Under the pieces are notes generated by a model, which had not been told where the DNA came from, made no database searches, and worked only from the letters and a program-made list of their open reading frames with translations. Made by a program: the position numbers and the translations under genes. Shown here in pieces: positions 33,218 to 43,700 of a stretch of 64,000 nucleotides of DNA (its first letter is position 1; every line of letters starts with the position of its first letter). The DNA comes from Alkaliphilus transvaalensis ATCC 700919 (lineage in GTDB: Bacteria; Bacillota; Clostridia; Peptostreptococcales; Natronincolaceae), in assembly GCF_000621485.1 (NCBI RefSeq), contig NZ_JHYF01000001.1:310001-374000 (forward strand), given 5' to 3'.

Positions 33218-34208
33218 AGGTTATGCAGTGGGCATTAGCGGTACTGGTAGTGCATTACCAGAAAAAGTGTTAACGAATCTGGACCTAGAAAAAATGGTGG
33301 ATACTACTGATGAATGGATTCGAACTAGAACAGGTATTGGAAGCAGGAGAATTGCTGATGATAAGACAGCAACCTCAGATCTTTCAACTGAAGCTGCAAA
33401 GAAGGCTTTAGCAGATGCTAATCTTAAGGCAGAAGATCTAGATTTAATCATTGTTGCAACTGTAACGCCAGACATGGCTTTTCCTTCCACAGCTTGTATT
33501 GTACAGAAAAATTTAGGGGCAGTTAAGGCTGCAGCTTTTGATATTGAAGCTGCATGTACAGGGTTTATCTATGCCCTTACAATAGCTGAACAGTTCATAA
33601 AAAATGGTGTATATAAAAATGCTTTAGTGATTGGAGCAGAAACTTTAAGTAAAGTTTTAGATTGGGAAGACAGAAATACTTGTGTTCTTTTCGGTGATGG
33701 GGCAGGTGCCGTTGTAGTTGAAAGAACAGAAGAAGGTATGGGGATCTTATCCTCCTATTTAGGAGCTGATGGTGGTAATGGAGAAGCGTTAACACAGCCA
33801 GCAGGTGGATCTAGGATACCAGCGTCTTTACATTCTGTAGAAAACAAGCTGCACTATGTTAAAATGGATGGTAGTGAAGTATTTAAATTTGCAGTTAGGG
33901 CAATGGGTAAGGCGGCTATGGAAGCCCTACGCCTTGGGGGTATGGAATTAGAAGATATTGACTTTTTAATTCCCCATCAGGCAAATATTAGGATTATTGA
34001 AGGTTCAGCTAAACGTTTAAAGCTGCCAATGGAAAAGGTATATGTTAATTTAGATAAATACGGCAATATGTCGGCTGCATCAGTACCAGTAGCCCTAGAT
34101 GAAGTTGTAAGAAATGGACTGATTAAAAAGAACGATAAGGTAGTTATGGTGGCCTTTGGTGGTGGGTTAACCTGGGGATCAACCCTAATGAAATGGTCCA
34201 AGGATTGA
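33210..34208 (+). CDS. fabH: 3-oxoacyl-ACP synthase III (FabH)
   Basis: 332 residues. The active-site cysteine is in [11 protein letters not shown] (near 115), histidine in PHQANIRI (near 256) and asparagine in [11 protein letters not shown] (near 286). It condenses acetyl-CoA or branched acyl-CoA with malonyl-ACP to start fatty-acid synthesis. It overlaps plsX by 8 bases, suggesting coupled translation. Confidence 0.97.
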   Translation: MIKGYAVGISGTGSALPEKVLTNLDLEKMVDTTDEWIRTRTGIGSRRIADDKTATSDLSTEAAKKALADANLKAEDLDLIIVATVTPDMAFPSTACIVQKNLGAVKAAAFDIEAACTGFIYALTIAEQFIKNGVYKNALVIGAETLSKVLDWEDRNTCVLFGDGAGAVVVERTEEGMGILSSYLGADGGNGEALTQPAGGSRIPASLHSVENKLHYVKMDGSEVFKFAVRAMGKAAMEALRLGGMELEDIDFLIPHQANIRIIEGSAKRLKLPMEKVYVNLDKYGNMSAASVPVALDEVVRNGLIKKNDKVVMVAFGGGLTWGSTLMKWSKD

Positions 34209-34240
34209 TGAGGAAGTTAGTGAGTGAGGAGAGGATGAAT

Positions 34241-35191
34241 ATGTTTCAAACGAAATTATGTGAGATTTTAAATATACAGTATCCAATTATTCAGGGAGGA
34301 ATGGCTTGGGTAGCTACTGCAGAATTAGCTGCTGCTGTTTCAGAAGCTGGAGGTTTAGGAATTATTGCTGCTGGCAATGCTCCAGCAGAGGTTGTAGAGC
34401 AAGAAATTAAAAAGGCTAAAGCCTTAACTGATAAACCTTTTGGAGTTAATATCATGTTATTGTCTCCCTTTGTTGAGGAAGTAGTCGATGTTGTTTGTAG
34501 AGAAAAGGTTTCGGTTGTAACCACTGGTGCAGGAAACCCTGGGAAATTTATGGGTCGTTTTAAGGAAATTGGAACAAAGGTTATTCCAGTAGTTCCTTCT
34601 GTAGCCTTAGCAAAAAGAATGGAGAAGTTAGGTGCAGATGCTGTAATTGTAGAAGGAACAGAGGCTGGTGGACATATTGGAGAGCTAACGACAATGGTAT
34701 TAGTACCACAAGTCGCCAGTGAAATTAGTATCCCTGTAATTGCTGCTGGCGGAATTGCTGACGGAAGAGGATTCTTAGCATCCCTATCCCTTGGGGCAGA
34801 TGGAGTTCAAATTGGTACACGATTTATTTGTGCAGAAGAGTGTGTAGTCCATGACAATTATAAGCAAATGGTGATTAAAGCAAAGGATCGGGACGCTATT
34901 GTTTCTGCTAGAACCACTGGTCACCCAGTAAGAGTATTAAAAAATAAACTTACTAAAGAATTTTCTCAAATGGAAAAGGCTGGCGCAACAATTGATGAAA
35001 TAGAAAAATTAGGTGTAGGTAAATTACGATTAGCCGTAGTAGAAGGTGACATTGAAAATGGTTCGGTAATGGCAGGACAAATTGCTTCTATGGTTAAAGA
35101 AATTCAACCATGTGGTGAAATTATTGAAGATATAATTAATGGTGCAAAGGAACAACTAAATATACTGTCACAGTATAAAAAGGAGGAGTAA
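34241..35191 (+). CDS. fabK: Enoyl-ACP reductase II (FabK)
   Basis: 316 residues from ATG 34241; GAGGAGAGG lies just before, and longer in-frame starts at 34193-34235 lack spacing. It has the FMN TIM-barrel signature: YPIIQGGMAWVATAELAAAV, GVNIMLLSP, GAGNPGKF, GTEAGGHIGELTT and IAAGGIADGRGF. Similar to nitronate monooxygenases, but its place between fabH and fabD identifies it as FabK, which performs the last reduction of the elongation cycle in place of FabI. Confidence 0.93.
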   Translation: MFQTKLCEILNIQYPIIQGGMAWVATAELAAAVSEAGGLGIIAAGNAPAEVVEQEIKKAKALTDKPFGVNIMLLSPFVEEVVDVVCREKVSVVTTGAGNPGKFMGRFKEIGTKVIPVVPSVALAKRMEKLGADAVIVEGTEAGGHIGELTTMVLVPQVASEISIPVIAAGGIADGRGFLASLSLGADGVQIGTRFICAEECVVHDNYKQMVIKAKDRDAIVSARTTGHPVRVLKNKLTKEFSQMEKAGATIDEIEKLGVGKLRLAVVEGDIENGSVMAGQIASMVKEIQPCGEIIEDIINGAKEQLNILSQYKKEE

Positions 35192-35194
35192 GTT

Positions 35195-36133
35195 ATGGCA
35201 AAGATTGCTTTTGTCTTCCCAGGGCAAGGTGCCCAATATGTAGGGATGGGAAAAGAAATTTACGATCATTTCTCAGTTGCTAAAGAGGTTTACGAAGAGG
35301 CAAGCGATTATCTAAATTTAGACATGAAAAAGCTTTGCTTCGAAGGACCAGATGAAGAATTAGTAAAAACAGAAAATACTCAACCCGCCATTTTAACGAC
35401 AAGTATCGCTCTACTAAAAGTTTTAGAAGCTGAAGGGGTAGACTGTAGCATTACAGCAGGACTGAGCTTAGGAGAATATGCTTCTTTAGTAAAATCTAAG
35501 GTTTTTTCCTTTAAGGATGCTGTTCGTATAGTTAAGAACAGAGGTAAGTTTATGCAAGAAGCTGTACCTCTAGGCGTTGGGACAATGGCTGCTATACTAG
35601 GGCTAGATAGAAGTACATTAGAGGTCTGCTTAAAAGAATGTAGTAGTTATGGGGTAGTTGAAACTGCTAATCTTAATAGTCCTGGACAAATTGTTATTTC
35701 TGGTGAAGTTGCTGCAGTTAAAGCTGCTGTGGAAAAGGCAGGAGAAATGGGAGCTATGAAGGCAGTATTATTGCCAGTAAGTGCCCCTTTCCATAGTAGT
35801 CTACTTAAGCCAGCTGGGGACAAATTAAAGGTTGAACTTCAGAAATATGAAATAAATCAACCAGAAATCCCAGTAATATCAAACGTAAATGCACAAATAC
35901 TAAAGGGAAAAGAAGAGGTTATTCCTTCACTAGTAGATCAAGTGAGCTCATCTGTTCTTTGGGAAGATTCAGTAGAATTGATGTTGAAGAATGACGTAGA
36001 TACTTTTATTGAGATTGGACCGGGTAAAGCCCTGTCAGGTTTCATCAAAAGAATTGCTAAAGCCAATAACCAAAAAGTTAAGATAAGTAATATTGAGAAT
36101 TACGAAGATATTAAGAAATTGATTAACGGTTAA
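35195..36133 (+). CDS. fabD: Malonyl-CoA:ACP transacylase (FabD)
   Basis: 312 residues. FPGQGAQYVGMG at the start, active-site serine in GLSLGEYASL (near 90) and histidine in VSAPFHSSLLKP (near 200). It loads malonate onto ACP. AAGGAGGAG overlaps the end of fabK. Confidence 0.97.
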   Translation: MAKIAFVFPGQGAQYVGMGKEIYDHFSVAKEVYEEASDYLNLDMKKLCFEGPDEELVKTENTQPAILTTSIALLKVLEAEGVDCSITAGLSLGEYASLVKSKVFSFKDAVRIVKNRGKFMQEAVPLGVGTMAAILGLDRSTLEVCLKECSSYGVVETANLNSPGQIVISGEVAAVKAAVEKAGEMGAMKAVLLPVSAPFHSSLLKPAGDKLKVELQKYEINQPEIPVISNVNAQILKGKEEVIPSLVDQVSSSVLWEDSVELMLKNDVDTFIEIGPGKALSGFIKRIAKANNQKVKISNIENYEDIKKLING

Positions 36134-36152
36134 GAATTAAGGAGGGATTTAA

Positions 36153-36896
36153 TTGAATTTAAGTGGGAAAAATGCCCTAGTAACTGGTGGCTCAAGAGGA
36201 ATAGGTAGATCTATTGCTTTAGCTTTAGCTGGTGCAGGTGCAAATGTTGTTATCAACTACACAAGCAACGCAACTGCTGCAGAGGCAGTTGTAAAGGAAA
36301 TAGAAGCCCTTGGGGTTAAGGGGTTAGCAGTAAAAGGAAATATTTCAAATGGTGATGAAGTTAATGAAATGATAAATCAAATTGAAGAAGTATTCCCTCA
36401 AATTGACATTTTAATTAATAATGCAGGAATCACTAAGGATAATCTAATTATTCGAATGAAGGAAGAAGAATGGGACGCTGTAATGGATGTTAATTTGAAG
36501 GGAACATTCTTAGCAACAAAAGCTGTTGCTAGAAAGATGATTAAGCAGAAACATGGCAAGATCATCAACATTTCTTCAGTGGTTGGTGTAATGGGTAACC
36601 CAGGTCAAGCAAACTATTGTGCTTCTAAAGCCGGGGTTATAGGATTCACAAAAGCCCTTGCTAAAGAACTGGCTGGAAAAGGAATTAATGTAAACGCCAT
36701 AGCACCTGGTTTTATCGATACAGATATGACAGCTGTTTTATCAGACAATGTAAAAGATCAAATGCTAAGCCATATCCCACTAAAGAGATATGGTAAACCA
36801 GAAGACATTGCAAATTTAATTTTATTCTTAAGTAGTGACCTTTCTAACTATATTACAGGGCAAGTTATACATGTTGATGGTGGAATGGTAATGTAA
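36153..36896 (+). CDS. fabG: 3-oxoacyl-ACP reductase (FabG)
   Basis: 247 residues from TTG 36153 (AAGGAGGG upstream). The NADPH motif TGGSRGIGRSIALA is at about 11-24, and the catalytic Ser-Tyr-Lys set in ISSVVGVMGNPGQANYCASK (near 141-160). C-terminal GQVIHVDGGMVM is typical. It reduces 3-oxoacyl-ACP. Confidence 0.97.
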   Translation: MNLSGKNALVTGGSRGIGRSIALALAGAGANVVINYTSNATAAEAVVKEIEALGVKGLAVKGNISNGDEVNEMINQIEEVFPQIDILINNAGITKDNLIIRMKEEEWDAVMDVNLKGTFLATKAVARKMIKQKHGKIINISSVVGVMGNPGQANYCASKAGVIGFTKALAKELAGKGINVNAIAPGFIDTDMTAVLSDNVKDQMLSHIPLKRYGKPEDIANLILFLSSDLSNYITGQVIHVDGGMVM

Positions 36897-36966
36897 CTTA
36901 AGCTAATTAGAAAATATTTAAATAGATAAAAATAAAAAATTAAACTAAAATTTAGGAGGAATATGT

Positions 36967-37197
36967 ATGTTATTTGAAAAGGTTGTTAAAATTATTGGTG
37001 AGCAATTAGGATTAGACGATGTAAGCAATATCGAGGCTACAACTTCATTAATGAATGACTTAGAAGCAGATTCATTAGATGCAGTTGAAATCATCATGGC
37101 TATTGAAGATGAATTTGGTGTAGAGATTCCAGATGAAGAAGCTGAAAAGTTCAAAAACATTGGTGATATTGTAAAATATGTAGAAGCTAATCAGTAG
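36967..37197 (+). CDS. acpP: Acyl carrier protein
   Basis: 76 residues, strongly acidic. Serine of LEADSLDAVEIIMAIEDEF (near residue 37) receives phosphopantetheine. AGGAGG lies upstream. Between fabG and fabF in the operon; a hairpin follows the stop. Confidence 0.97.
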   Translation: MLFEKVVKIIGEQLGLDDVSNIEATTSLMNDLEADSLDAVEIIMAIEDEFGVEIPDEEAEKFKNIGDIVKYVEANQ

Positions 37198-37208
37198 GCA
37201 TAAGAAGG

Positions 37209-37235
37209 CAAAGTCCCGAGGAATTCGGGACTTTG
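37209..37235 (+). other. Hairpin between acpP and fabF (processing or attenuation element)
   Basis: CAAAGTCCCGA (37209-37219) pairs perfectly with TCGGGACTTTG (37225-37235) around a 5-base loop. There is no T-run; AATGAAGGAGG, the fabF ribosome binding site, follows. It could stabilise the upstream acpP transcript end or tune fabF expression, giving the high ACP level cells need. Confidence 0.6.
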
Positions 37236-37253
37236 TAATGAAGGAGGTTTATT

Positions 37254-38495
37254 ATGAGCAGAAGAGTTGTTGTGACTGGAATTGGCTGTGTTACTCCAAT
37301 TGGAATAGGTAAAGAAACCTTTTGGAATTCATTATTGGAAGGTAAATCTGGTATAGATTATATAACGAAATTTGATACAACTGATTACCCAACAAAAATT
37401 GCGGCTGAAGTAAAAGACTTTGAGGCTGAAAAATATATTGATAAAAAAGAAGCTAGAAAAATGGATCGATTTACTCAGCTTGCTGTTGCAGCTTCCCACA
37501 TTGCAATGGCGGATGCTGGAATCAGTATGGAAACAACCAACGCTGAGAGGGTTGGGGTTATATTAGGTTCGGGAATTGGCGGAATTGAAACATTAGAAGA
37601 CCAGCATGGAAAGCTAAAAGAAAAAGGCGTTAAAAGAGTAAGTCCTTTCTTTATTCCAATGATGATTTCAAACATCGGAGCAGGGTTCGTTTCAATGGCA
37701 TTAGGGGCTAAAGGCCCTAATTCCACAATTGTTACAGCCTGTGCATCTTCTACAAATGCTATTGGTGAAGCCTTTAAAACCATTGAAAGAGGTGCGGCTG
37801 AAGTGATTATAACAGGCGGTATGGAAGCATCTATTACGCCATTATCTATTGCAGGCTTCTGTTCAATGAAGGCAATGTCAACCCATAACGAAGAACCGCA
37901 AAAAGCCAGTAGACCTTTTGACGCTAACCGAGATGGTTTCGTAATGGGGGAAGGGGCAGGGATACTAATTCTTGAAGAGTTAGAGCATGCCATTAAAAGA
38001 GGGGCAACCATTTATGCAGAAATTGTAGGATATGGAATGAGTGCTGATGCTTACCATATCACAGCACCATCACCAGAAGGAGAAGGAGCTGCTAGAGCAA
38101 TGATGGAGGCATTAAACGATGCTAACATTACACCAGAAATGGTAGACTATATTAATGCCCACGGAACTAGTACTCCCTATAACGATAAGTTTGAGACAAT
38201 GGCGATTAAAAGAGTATTTAAGGATCATGCATATCAATTGTCTGTTAGTTCAACTAAGTCCATGACAGGACATCTTCTTGGTGCAGCAGGAAGTATAGAG
38301 GCTATTGCATGTATCATGGCTATTCAAGATAGTAAAGTACCACCAACAATAAACTTAGAAACACCAGATCCTGAGTTGGATCTAGATTATGTACCGAATC
38401 AGTATAAAGAAAAGGAAGTAAATTATGCAATTTCCAACTCCTTAGGGTTTGGGGGACATAATGCAACAATCGTCTTTAAGAAGTATAATAAATAA
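37254..38495 (+). CDS. fabF: 3-oxoacyl-ACP synthase II (FabF)
   Basis: 413 residues. Catalytic cysteine in [12 protein letters not shown] (near 163), histidines in [12 protein letters not shown] (near 304) and [11 protein letters not shown] (near 340). It elongates acyl-ACP. Last gene of the fapR operon; a terminator follows. fabZ and acc genes are not in the operon within this window. Confidence 0.97.
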   Translation: MSRRVVVTGIGCVTPIGIGKETFWNSLLEGKSGIDYITKFDTTDYPTKIAAEVKDFEAEKYIDKKEARKMDRFTQLAVAASHIAMADAGISMETTNAERVGVILGSGIGGIETLEDQHGKLKEKGVKRVSPFFIPMMISNIGAGFVSMALGAKGPNSTIVTACASSTNAIGEAFKTIERGAAEVIITGGMEASITPLSIAGFCSMKAMSTHNEEPQKASRPFDANRDGFVMGEGAGILILEELEHAIKRGATIYAEIVGYGMSADAYHITAPSPEGEGAARAMMEALNDANITPEMVDYINAHGTSTPYNDKFETMAIKRVFKDHAYQLSVSSTKSMTGHLLGAAGSIEAIACIMAIQDSKVPPTINLETPDPELDLDYVPNQYKEKEVNYAISNSLGFGGHNATIVFKKYNK

Positions 38496-38500
38496 TAATA

Positions 38501-38542
38501 AAAATAATTATAGGGAAAATATTTCCTATAATTATTTTTTTA
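38501..38542 (+). terminator. Terminator after fabF
   Basis: AAAATAATTATAGG (38501-38514) pairs with CCTATAATTATTTT (38524-38537); TTTTATC follows. Confidence 0.88.
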
Positions 38543-38867
38543 TCATATAAAAAGAAGGAACAATACCAATATAAGACAAATAATAAATGTAGTCTCTATT
38601 TTTGAGTTGTAATCCTCGGCAAGTAGTTTAGTAAATGAGGAAACTGCATAATACCAACCTAAATTTATATACCTTCATGTTGGATTAATATAAATTAAAA
38701 AATTATTATGTAATTTCCTCGAATATGTTAACATCTCCTTCGAGGAAGAATTTATTCCAGTAGAAAGGGAAAGATATGGTAAGAATACTATTATAGTAAT
38801 TATTGATTTGGTATGGTTAGACTATGATTTTGATATTAATTAAAAGAAGTAGAATGGGGGAAAAAGA
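38543..38867. other. Intergenic region between fabF and rnc, no gene
   Basis: About 325 AT-rich bases. TTCCTCGAA (38715-38723) and TTCGAGGAA (38739-38747) form a 9-bp inverted repeat. GAGGAAACTGCATAATACCA near 38637-38656 resembles GAGGGAATTGCATAATATCA at about 59515 and GAAGAAATTACATAACACCA near 17625, so short motifs recur between intergenic regions. Confidence 0.5.
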
Positions 38868-39578
38868 ATGCCTTTTTCTAGAAATAAAGAAGAACAAATT
38901 AAGATTTTTCAAGATAAAATTCAATATAACTTTAAAGCTCCAGAGCTGGTGGTAGAAGCTCTTACCCATAGTTCCTATGCAAACGAAACAAAAAATAGAA
39001 AATTTCCCTATAACGAAAGACTAGAATTCTTAGGAGACTCTGTTTTAAGTTTAATTATTAGTGATTATATTTTTAATAAATATAAGCATTTGCCAGAGGG
39101 AGAACTAACTAAAGTAAGGGCGAATGTTGTTTGTGAAGCCTCCTTAGCCAGTGTTGCAAAGAAAATCAGTATTGGCGATTTCTTGATGTTAGGTAAAGGG
39201 GAAGAGCTTTCAGGTGGTAGAAAAAGAACATCGATATTAGCCGATGCCTTCGAGGCCCTCATAGGAGCAATTTATACCGATGGAGGGTTAGAACTTGCTA
39301 GAAAATTTGTTTTAGATAATTTATTAGATTTAATTGAATTAGCCAGCAACGGTGAATTATATAAAGATTACAAAACCCATCTACAGGAGTTGCTTCAAAG
39401 CAAAACAACCGAAAAGATAGCCTATAGAGTAATTAAAGAAATGGGACCAGACCATGATAAAACTTTTGAAGTAGAAGTATGCCTTGGAGGACAAACTTTA
39501 GGTACAGGCTCTGGTAAAAGCAAGAAAGAGGCAGAACAAAATGCTGCTCAAGAAGCGATACAAAAAGTAAGGAGATAA
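38868..39578 (+). CDS. rnc: Ribonuclease III
   Basis: 236 residues. The RNase III signature NERLEFLGDSVLSLIISDYI (about 44-63) and acidic residues in DAFEALIGAIYTDGG (near 124) form the catalytic site; a dsRNA-binding domain occupies the last ~70 residues (KTHLQELLQSK...KKEAEQNAAQEAI). It processes rRNA and structured mRNA. Two-base gap to the next gene. Confidence 0.97.
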   Translation: MPFSRNKEEQIKIFQDKIQYNFKAPELVVEALTHSSYANETKNRKFPYNERLEFLGDSVLSLIISDYIFNKYKHLPEGELTKVRANVVCEASLASVAKKISIGDFLMLGKGEELSGGRKRTSILADAFEALIGAIYTDGGLELARKFVLDNLLDLIELASNGELYKDYKTHLQELLQSKTTEKIAYRVIKEMGPDHDKTFEVEVCLGGQTLGTGSGKSKKEAEQNAAQEAIQKVRR

Positions 39579-39579
39579 G

Positions 39580-40608
39580 ATGAATAGAAAGAACTATATT
39601 ATACCCATATTCATACCCCACAAAGGGTGTCCCCACGACTGCATATTTTGTAATCAAAAGAGGATTGCAGGAAATATTGTAGAAACCACAGGCGAAGATG
39701 TAAAAGAAGTAATTAGTAACTATCTTAGAACATTGCCTAAAGGCAATCACCATAGAGAAATTGCATTTTATGGTGGTAGTTTCACGGGATTACCTTTGGA
39801 AAAGCAAGAAGAACTATTAGTCCCTGCCTTCGACTATGTAAAAAAGGGTGTAATAGATGGTATTCGCTTATCTACAAGACCCGATTATATCACAAGAAAT
39901 ATTTTATCATTCTTATCAGATTATGGAGTAACCACCATTGAATTAGGAGTACAATCCACAAACGATGAAGTTCTGCATTTAAGTCAAAGGGGTCATACAA
40001 AAAAAGATGTAGATGAAGCTGTTGGGTTAATTAAAGAATACAATATAAAACTTGGGCTTCAAATGATGATTGGATTACCTGGTGATGAAAAGAAGGTCAT
40101 CTTGAAAACGGTAGCTGATTTTATTACCTACAAACCTGATTTTGTGAGAATATATCCAACAATTGTTATTAAAGATACGATGTTAGAGAAGCTTTACAGG
40201 ACAGGAGAATACACACCCTTCACAATTGAAGAATGCGTAGAATTAAGTAAGTATGCTCTTTTATCCTTTCAAGAAAATAATATACCTGTCATTAGACTAG
40301 GCCTTCAATCGACTGAGGAAATTACCTATGGAAAGGGTATTGTAGCTGGTCCTTATCATCCCGCCTTTAGAGAAATGGTGGAGACAGAAATTTTTAGAGG
40401 TAAAATAGAATCAGAATTAATTTTACTAAAGTCGAGGCAAGAAAATTTGCAAAATATCACGATTTATTGTCATCAAAGGGATGCATCTAAGGTTGCGGGT
40501 TATAAACAGTCCAATAGAAAATATTTTATAGATCAATATGCTCTAAAACATCTCAATATTAGAATTTCATCGGATATTGAAGAAGGTACAGTTAAAGTTG
40601 GAATTTAA
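39580..40608 (+). CDS. Radical SAM protein (Elp3-like family found between rnc and smc)
   Basis: 342 residues. The cluster motif GCPHDCIFCNQKR (CxxxCxxC, residues 17-29) and YGGSFTGLP near 65, ELGVQSTNDEVL near 125 and LGLQMMIGLPGD near 155 are typical of an Elp3-related radical SAM family in Clostridia. No acetyltransferase domain is attached. The substrate is unknown. Its consistent location between rnc and smc suggests a housekeeping or RNA-modification role, by inference. Confidence 0.8.
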   Translation: MNRKNYIIPIFIPHKGCPHDCIFCNQKRIAGNIVETTGEDVKEVISNYLRTLPKGNHHREIAFYGGSFTGLPLEKQEELLVPAFDYVKKGVIDGIRLSTRPDYITRNILSFLSDYGVTTIELGVQSTNDEVLHLSQRGHTKKDVDEAVGLIKEYNIKLGLQMMIGLPGDEKKVILKTVADFITYKPDFVRIYPTIVIKDTMLEKLYRTGEYTPFTIEECVELSKYALLSFQENNIPVIRLGLQSTEEITYGKGIVAGPYHPAFREMVETEIFRGKIESELILLKSRQENLQNITIYCHQRDASKVAGYKQSNRKYFIDQYALKHLNIRISSDIEEGTVKVGI

Positions 40609-40713
40609 AGATGGGTCAATGGTAGGAGTTATGACTGATTTTACTAGAGTTACGGAAGGGTTTGTGATAAAATAAATCAGTATAGATTTCATTGTAAGCA
40701 TGGGGTGATTTAG

Positions 40714-43700
40714 TTGTATTTAAAAAGATTGGATATTCAAGGCTTTAAATCTTTTGCAGATAAAATAGATATGCATTTTCAAAATGGTATTACTGGTGTT
40801 GTAGGTCCAAATGGAAGTGGTAAGAGTAATATCTCTGACTCAATTAGATGGGTTTTAGGAGAACAAAGTCCAAAGTCCCTAAGGGGAGCAAAAATGGAGG
40901 ATGTTATTTTTGCAGGTACTGCCTCCCGAAAACCTGTTGGTATGGCTGAGGTGTCACTAACTTTAGATAATGGGTCTCAAATGCTACCTATTGATTATGG
41001 AGAAGTTACCATTACAAGAAGGGTATACCGTTCAGGTGAGAGCGAATATTATTTAAACAAATCTTCTTGTCGTTTAAAGGATATTAGAGAGCTTTTGATG
41101 GATACAGGTATAGGAAAAGAAGGATACTCTATTATTGGACAAGGAAAAATTGATGAAATTTTAAGCAGTAAACCTGAGGAAAGAAGATTAATTTTTGAAG
41201 AAGCTGCAGGAATTGTAAAATACAAAAACAGAAGAGACGAAGCAGAAAAGAAATTAAATAGCACAAAAGATAATCTACTGAGGGTGGCGGATATCCTACA
41301 CGAACTTGAGGGGCAACTTGACCCTTTAAGAAGACAAAGTAATAAGGCTAAAAAGTTTAAGGAGTTTAAAGATCAACTAATCAAACTGGAAGTAAATTTA
41401 TTTATTAGAGAGATTGATAAAATCGATAGTGAATTAAAAATACTATTAGATCAAATTGAATCGATCAAAAAATCCTTAGATGACCAGCTCATTATTAAAC
41501 AACAACACTTTGACAAGATGGAGGAAATCAAAAGTCAATTAACCCAGTGGGAAGAAGAATTAGAAGGCGTTCAGAGTCAATATTTTCAAGCTGAAAATAA
41601 TATAAAAAGTAAAGAGGGAAACATTACTTTAAACCAAGAGAAAATAAGCCATAATGATGAAAACCTACATAGAATTCAATTAGAAATAAAGGAAATGGAG
41701 AATCAAGAAAAGATTACTTCATCAGAGCTAGAAATTAAACTAAAGGAATTAGAAGAGGTTGGTGCAGAACTTGAAGCATTACAATCTCATTTGGCTGCAA
41801 AAGTTATTGAATATGAAAAGCAGGCTAAGGCAAATGCTTCTAAGGAAGAGGATTTAGAAGATTCTAAAGCCTTAATTATTGATACCCTTAACGAAATTTC
41901 CGATAAGAAAAGTGAATTAAATAGTCTTAGAACCCTTATTAAAACCATGAATGATCGAATGGAGCAGGTTCAAAAGGAAGTAAAGAACTATCAGGAAAAA
42001 ATTGAAGGAAATTTAGTTCATATTCAGCAGATAGAAGGAGAGATTGAAAATATTGAAAAAATGATTCAATCTACCAATAAACAACATGCTGAAGTTAATC
42101 AGATCAGTTCTGAAGTTGAAAAGGAGTTAATGAATTCTAATAGAAAGTTAGAAGAATTTAAAAATCAACTTAACCAAAAAATATCAAGAAAAAACCTTTT
42201 AGAAGAACTTGAAAAGGATCATGATGGCTTTAATAAAAGTGTTAAGAATATCCTTACAGCCTGTGGAAAAAATCCTCAGTTGGGTAAGGGGATTCATGGC
42301 GTTATCGCAGATTTAATTAAAGTGCCAAAAGGGTATGAAATGGCCATTGAAACAGCGTTAGGTGCATCTATCCAAAATATTGTTAGTGACACTGAAACCG
42401 ATGGAAAAAGATTGATTGATTACATGAAAAAAAATAATCTTGGACGAATCACGGTACTACCTATTACTGCCCTTCAGCCAAGAAAAATTTCTAAAGAAGA
42501 AAGTGAAATGATTAAAACTTTTAATGAGGTTGAAGTGGCGGCAGATATCGTAAAGGTGGAAAGTAAATTTGAAAATGTATTATCTAATCTTTTATCACGG
42601 GTGCTAATTGTACCTAATTTAGACTTGGGTATTCAGGTGGCAAGAAAACTTGAACATCGTCTTAAAATTGTAACCCTAGATGGAGATGTATTAAATATAG
42701 GAGGTTCCATGACAGGAGGAAGTGCTCCTAAAACTGGCTCTGGAATATTAGGAAGAAAAAGAGAATTGGAAGAACTGACCCAGCAAATAGAGACAGTCAA
42801 TAATCAACTTAATTCTCAGCGAGAAGTCATGATAGAGCTTGATCATAAAAAAAATCATGTACTTGAGCAAATTAAAGAATTAAGTCAGATGCAACAAGAA
42901 AATAAAATACAAGAAGTAACAATAAAAAATAAATATGAACAAGCCTTAAAAGAAAAGCAACAGCTTCTAGAGAATCTTCAGCAGTTAGAGGGGGAGATTA
43001 CTCAGCTGGAGGGTGTTAAAAAAAGTTCCGAAGAAAAATTGCAGGTGGAGAGCCTAGAAATTACAAAGCTTGAAACTAAAATTGCCAGTGTTCAGCAAAA
43101 CGTATCGGAATCCCATAAAGATCTTCAAACTGAAAAAAGTATACTTGAATCCATCAATAATGACATTACTCAAGATAAAGTTAAAGTAGCTGCAACAGAA
43201 GGGCATAAGAAGTCTTTATTATTAGAAATAGATGCCTTAAAGAAATCTTTGAAAAATTTTAGTGAGTTAATAATGGTTAAAGAAGATGAAATTAAAGAAA
43301 ACCAAAAGAAAAATCAACAGCTGCAATCAGAATTCCAAAGACAGCAGGAGGACTTAGAAAAACTAAGGAATGAAGCTTCCCTGTTAGAAGGAAAAATTGA
43401 AGGGTTGAAGAAGCAGAAGAATGAAATTTTAAGTATAGAAAATGAACTAAGAAGAAAGCTGAATCATGTAGAGGAAGCAATAGGCGGGTTGCAAGATAGC
43501 AGCCATAAACTAGACTTACGAAGAACCAGATTAGAGATGCAACAACAGAGTTTCTATAATAAATTATGGGAAGAATATGAACTAACCTATAACTCAGCCC
43601 AAGAGTATCGGGAAGAAATCTCAGACCTAGCTTTTGTTCAAAGGGAAATAAAAAAGTTTAAGGATGAAATTAAATCCCTGGGGAGCATTAATCTAGAAGC

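Noticed and set aside
37475-38011. 178-codon - strand frame opposite fabF
   Set aside because: Shadow frame; no start signal and no known domain.
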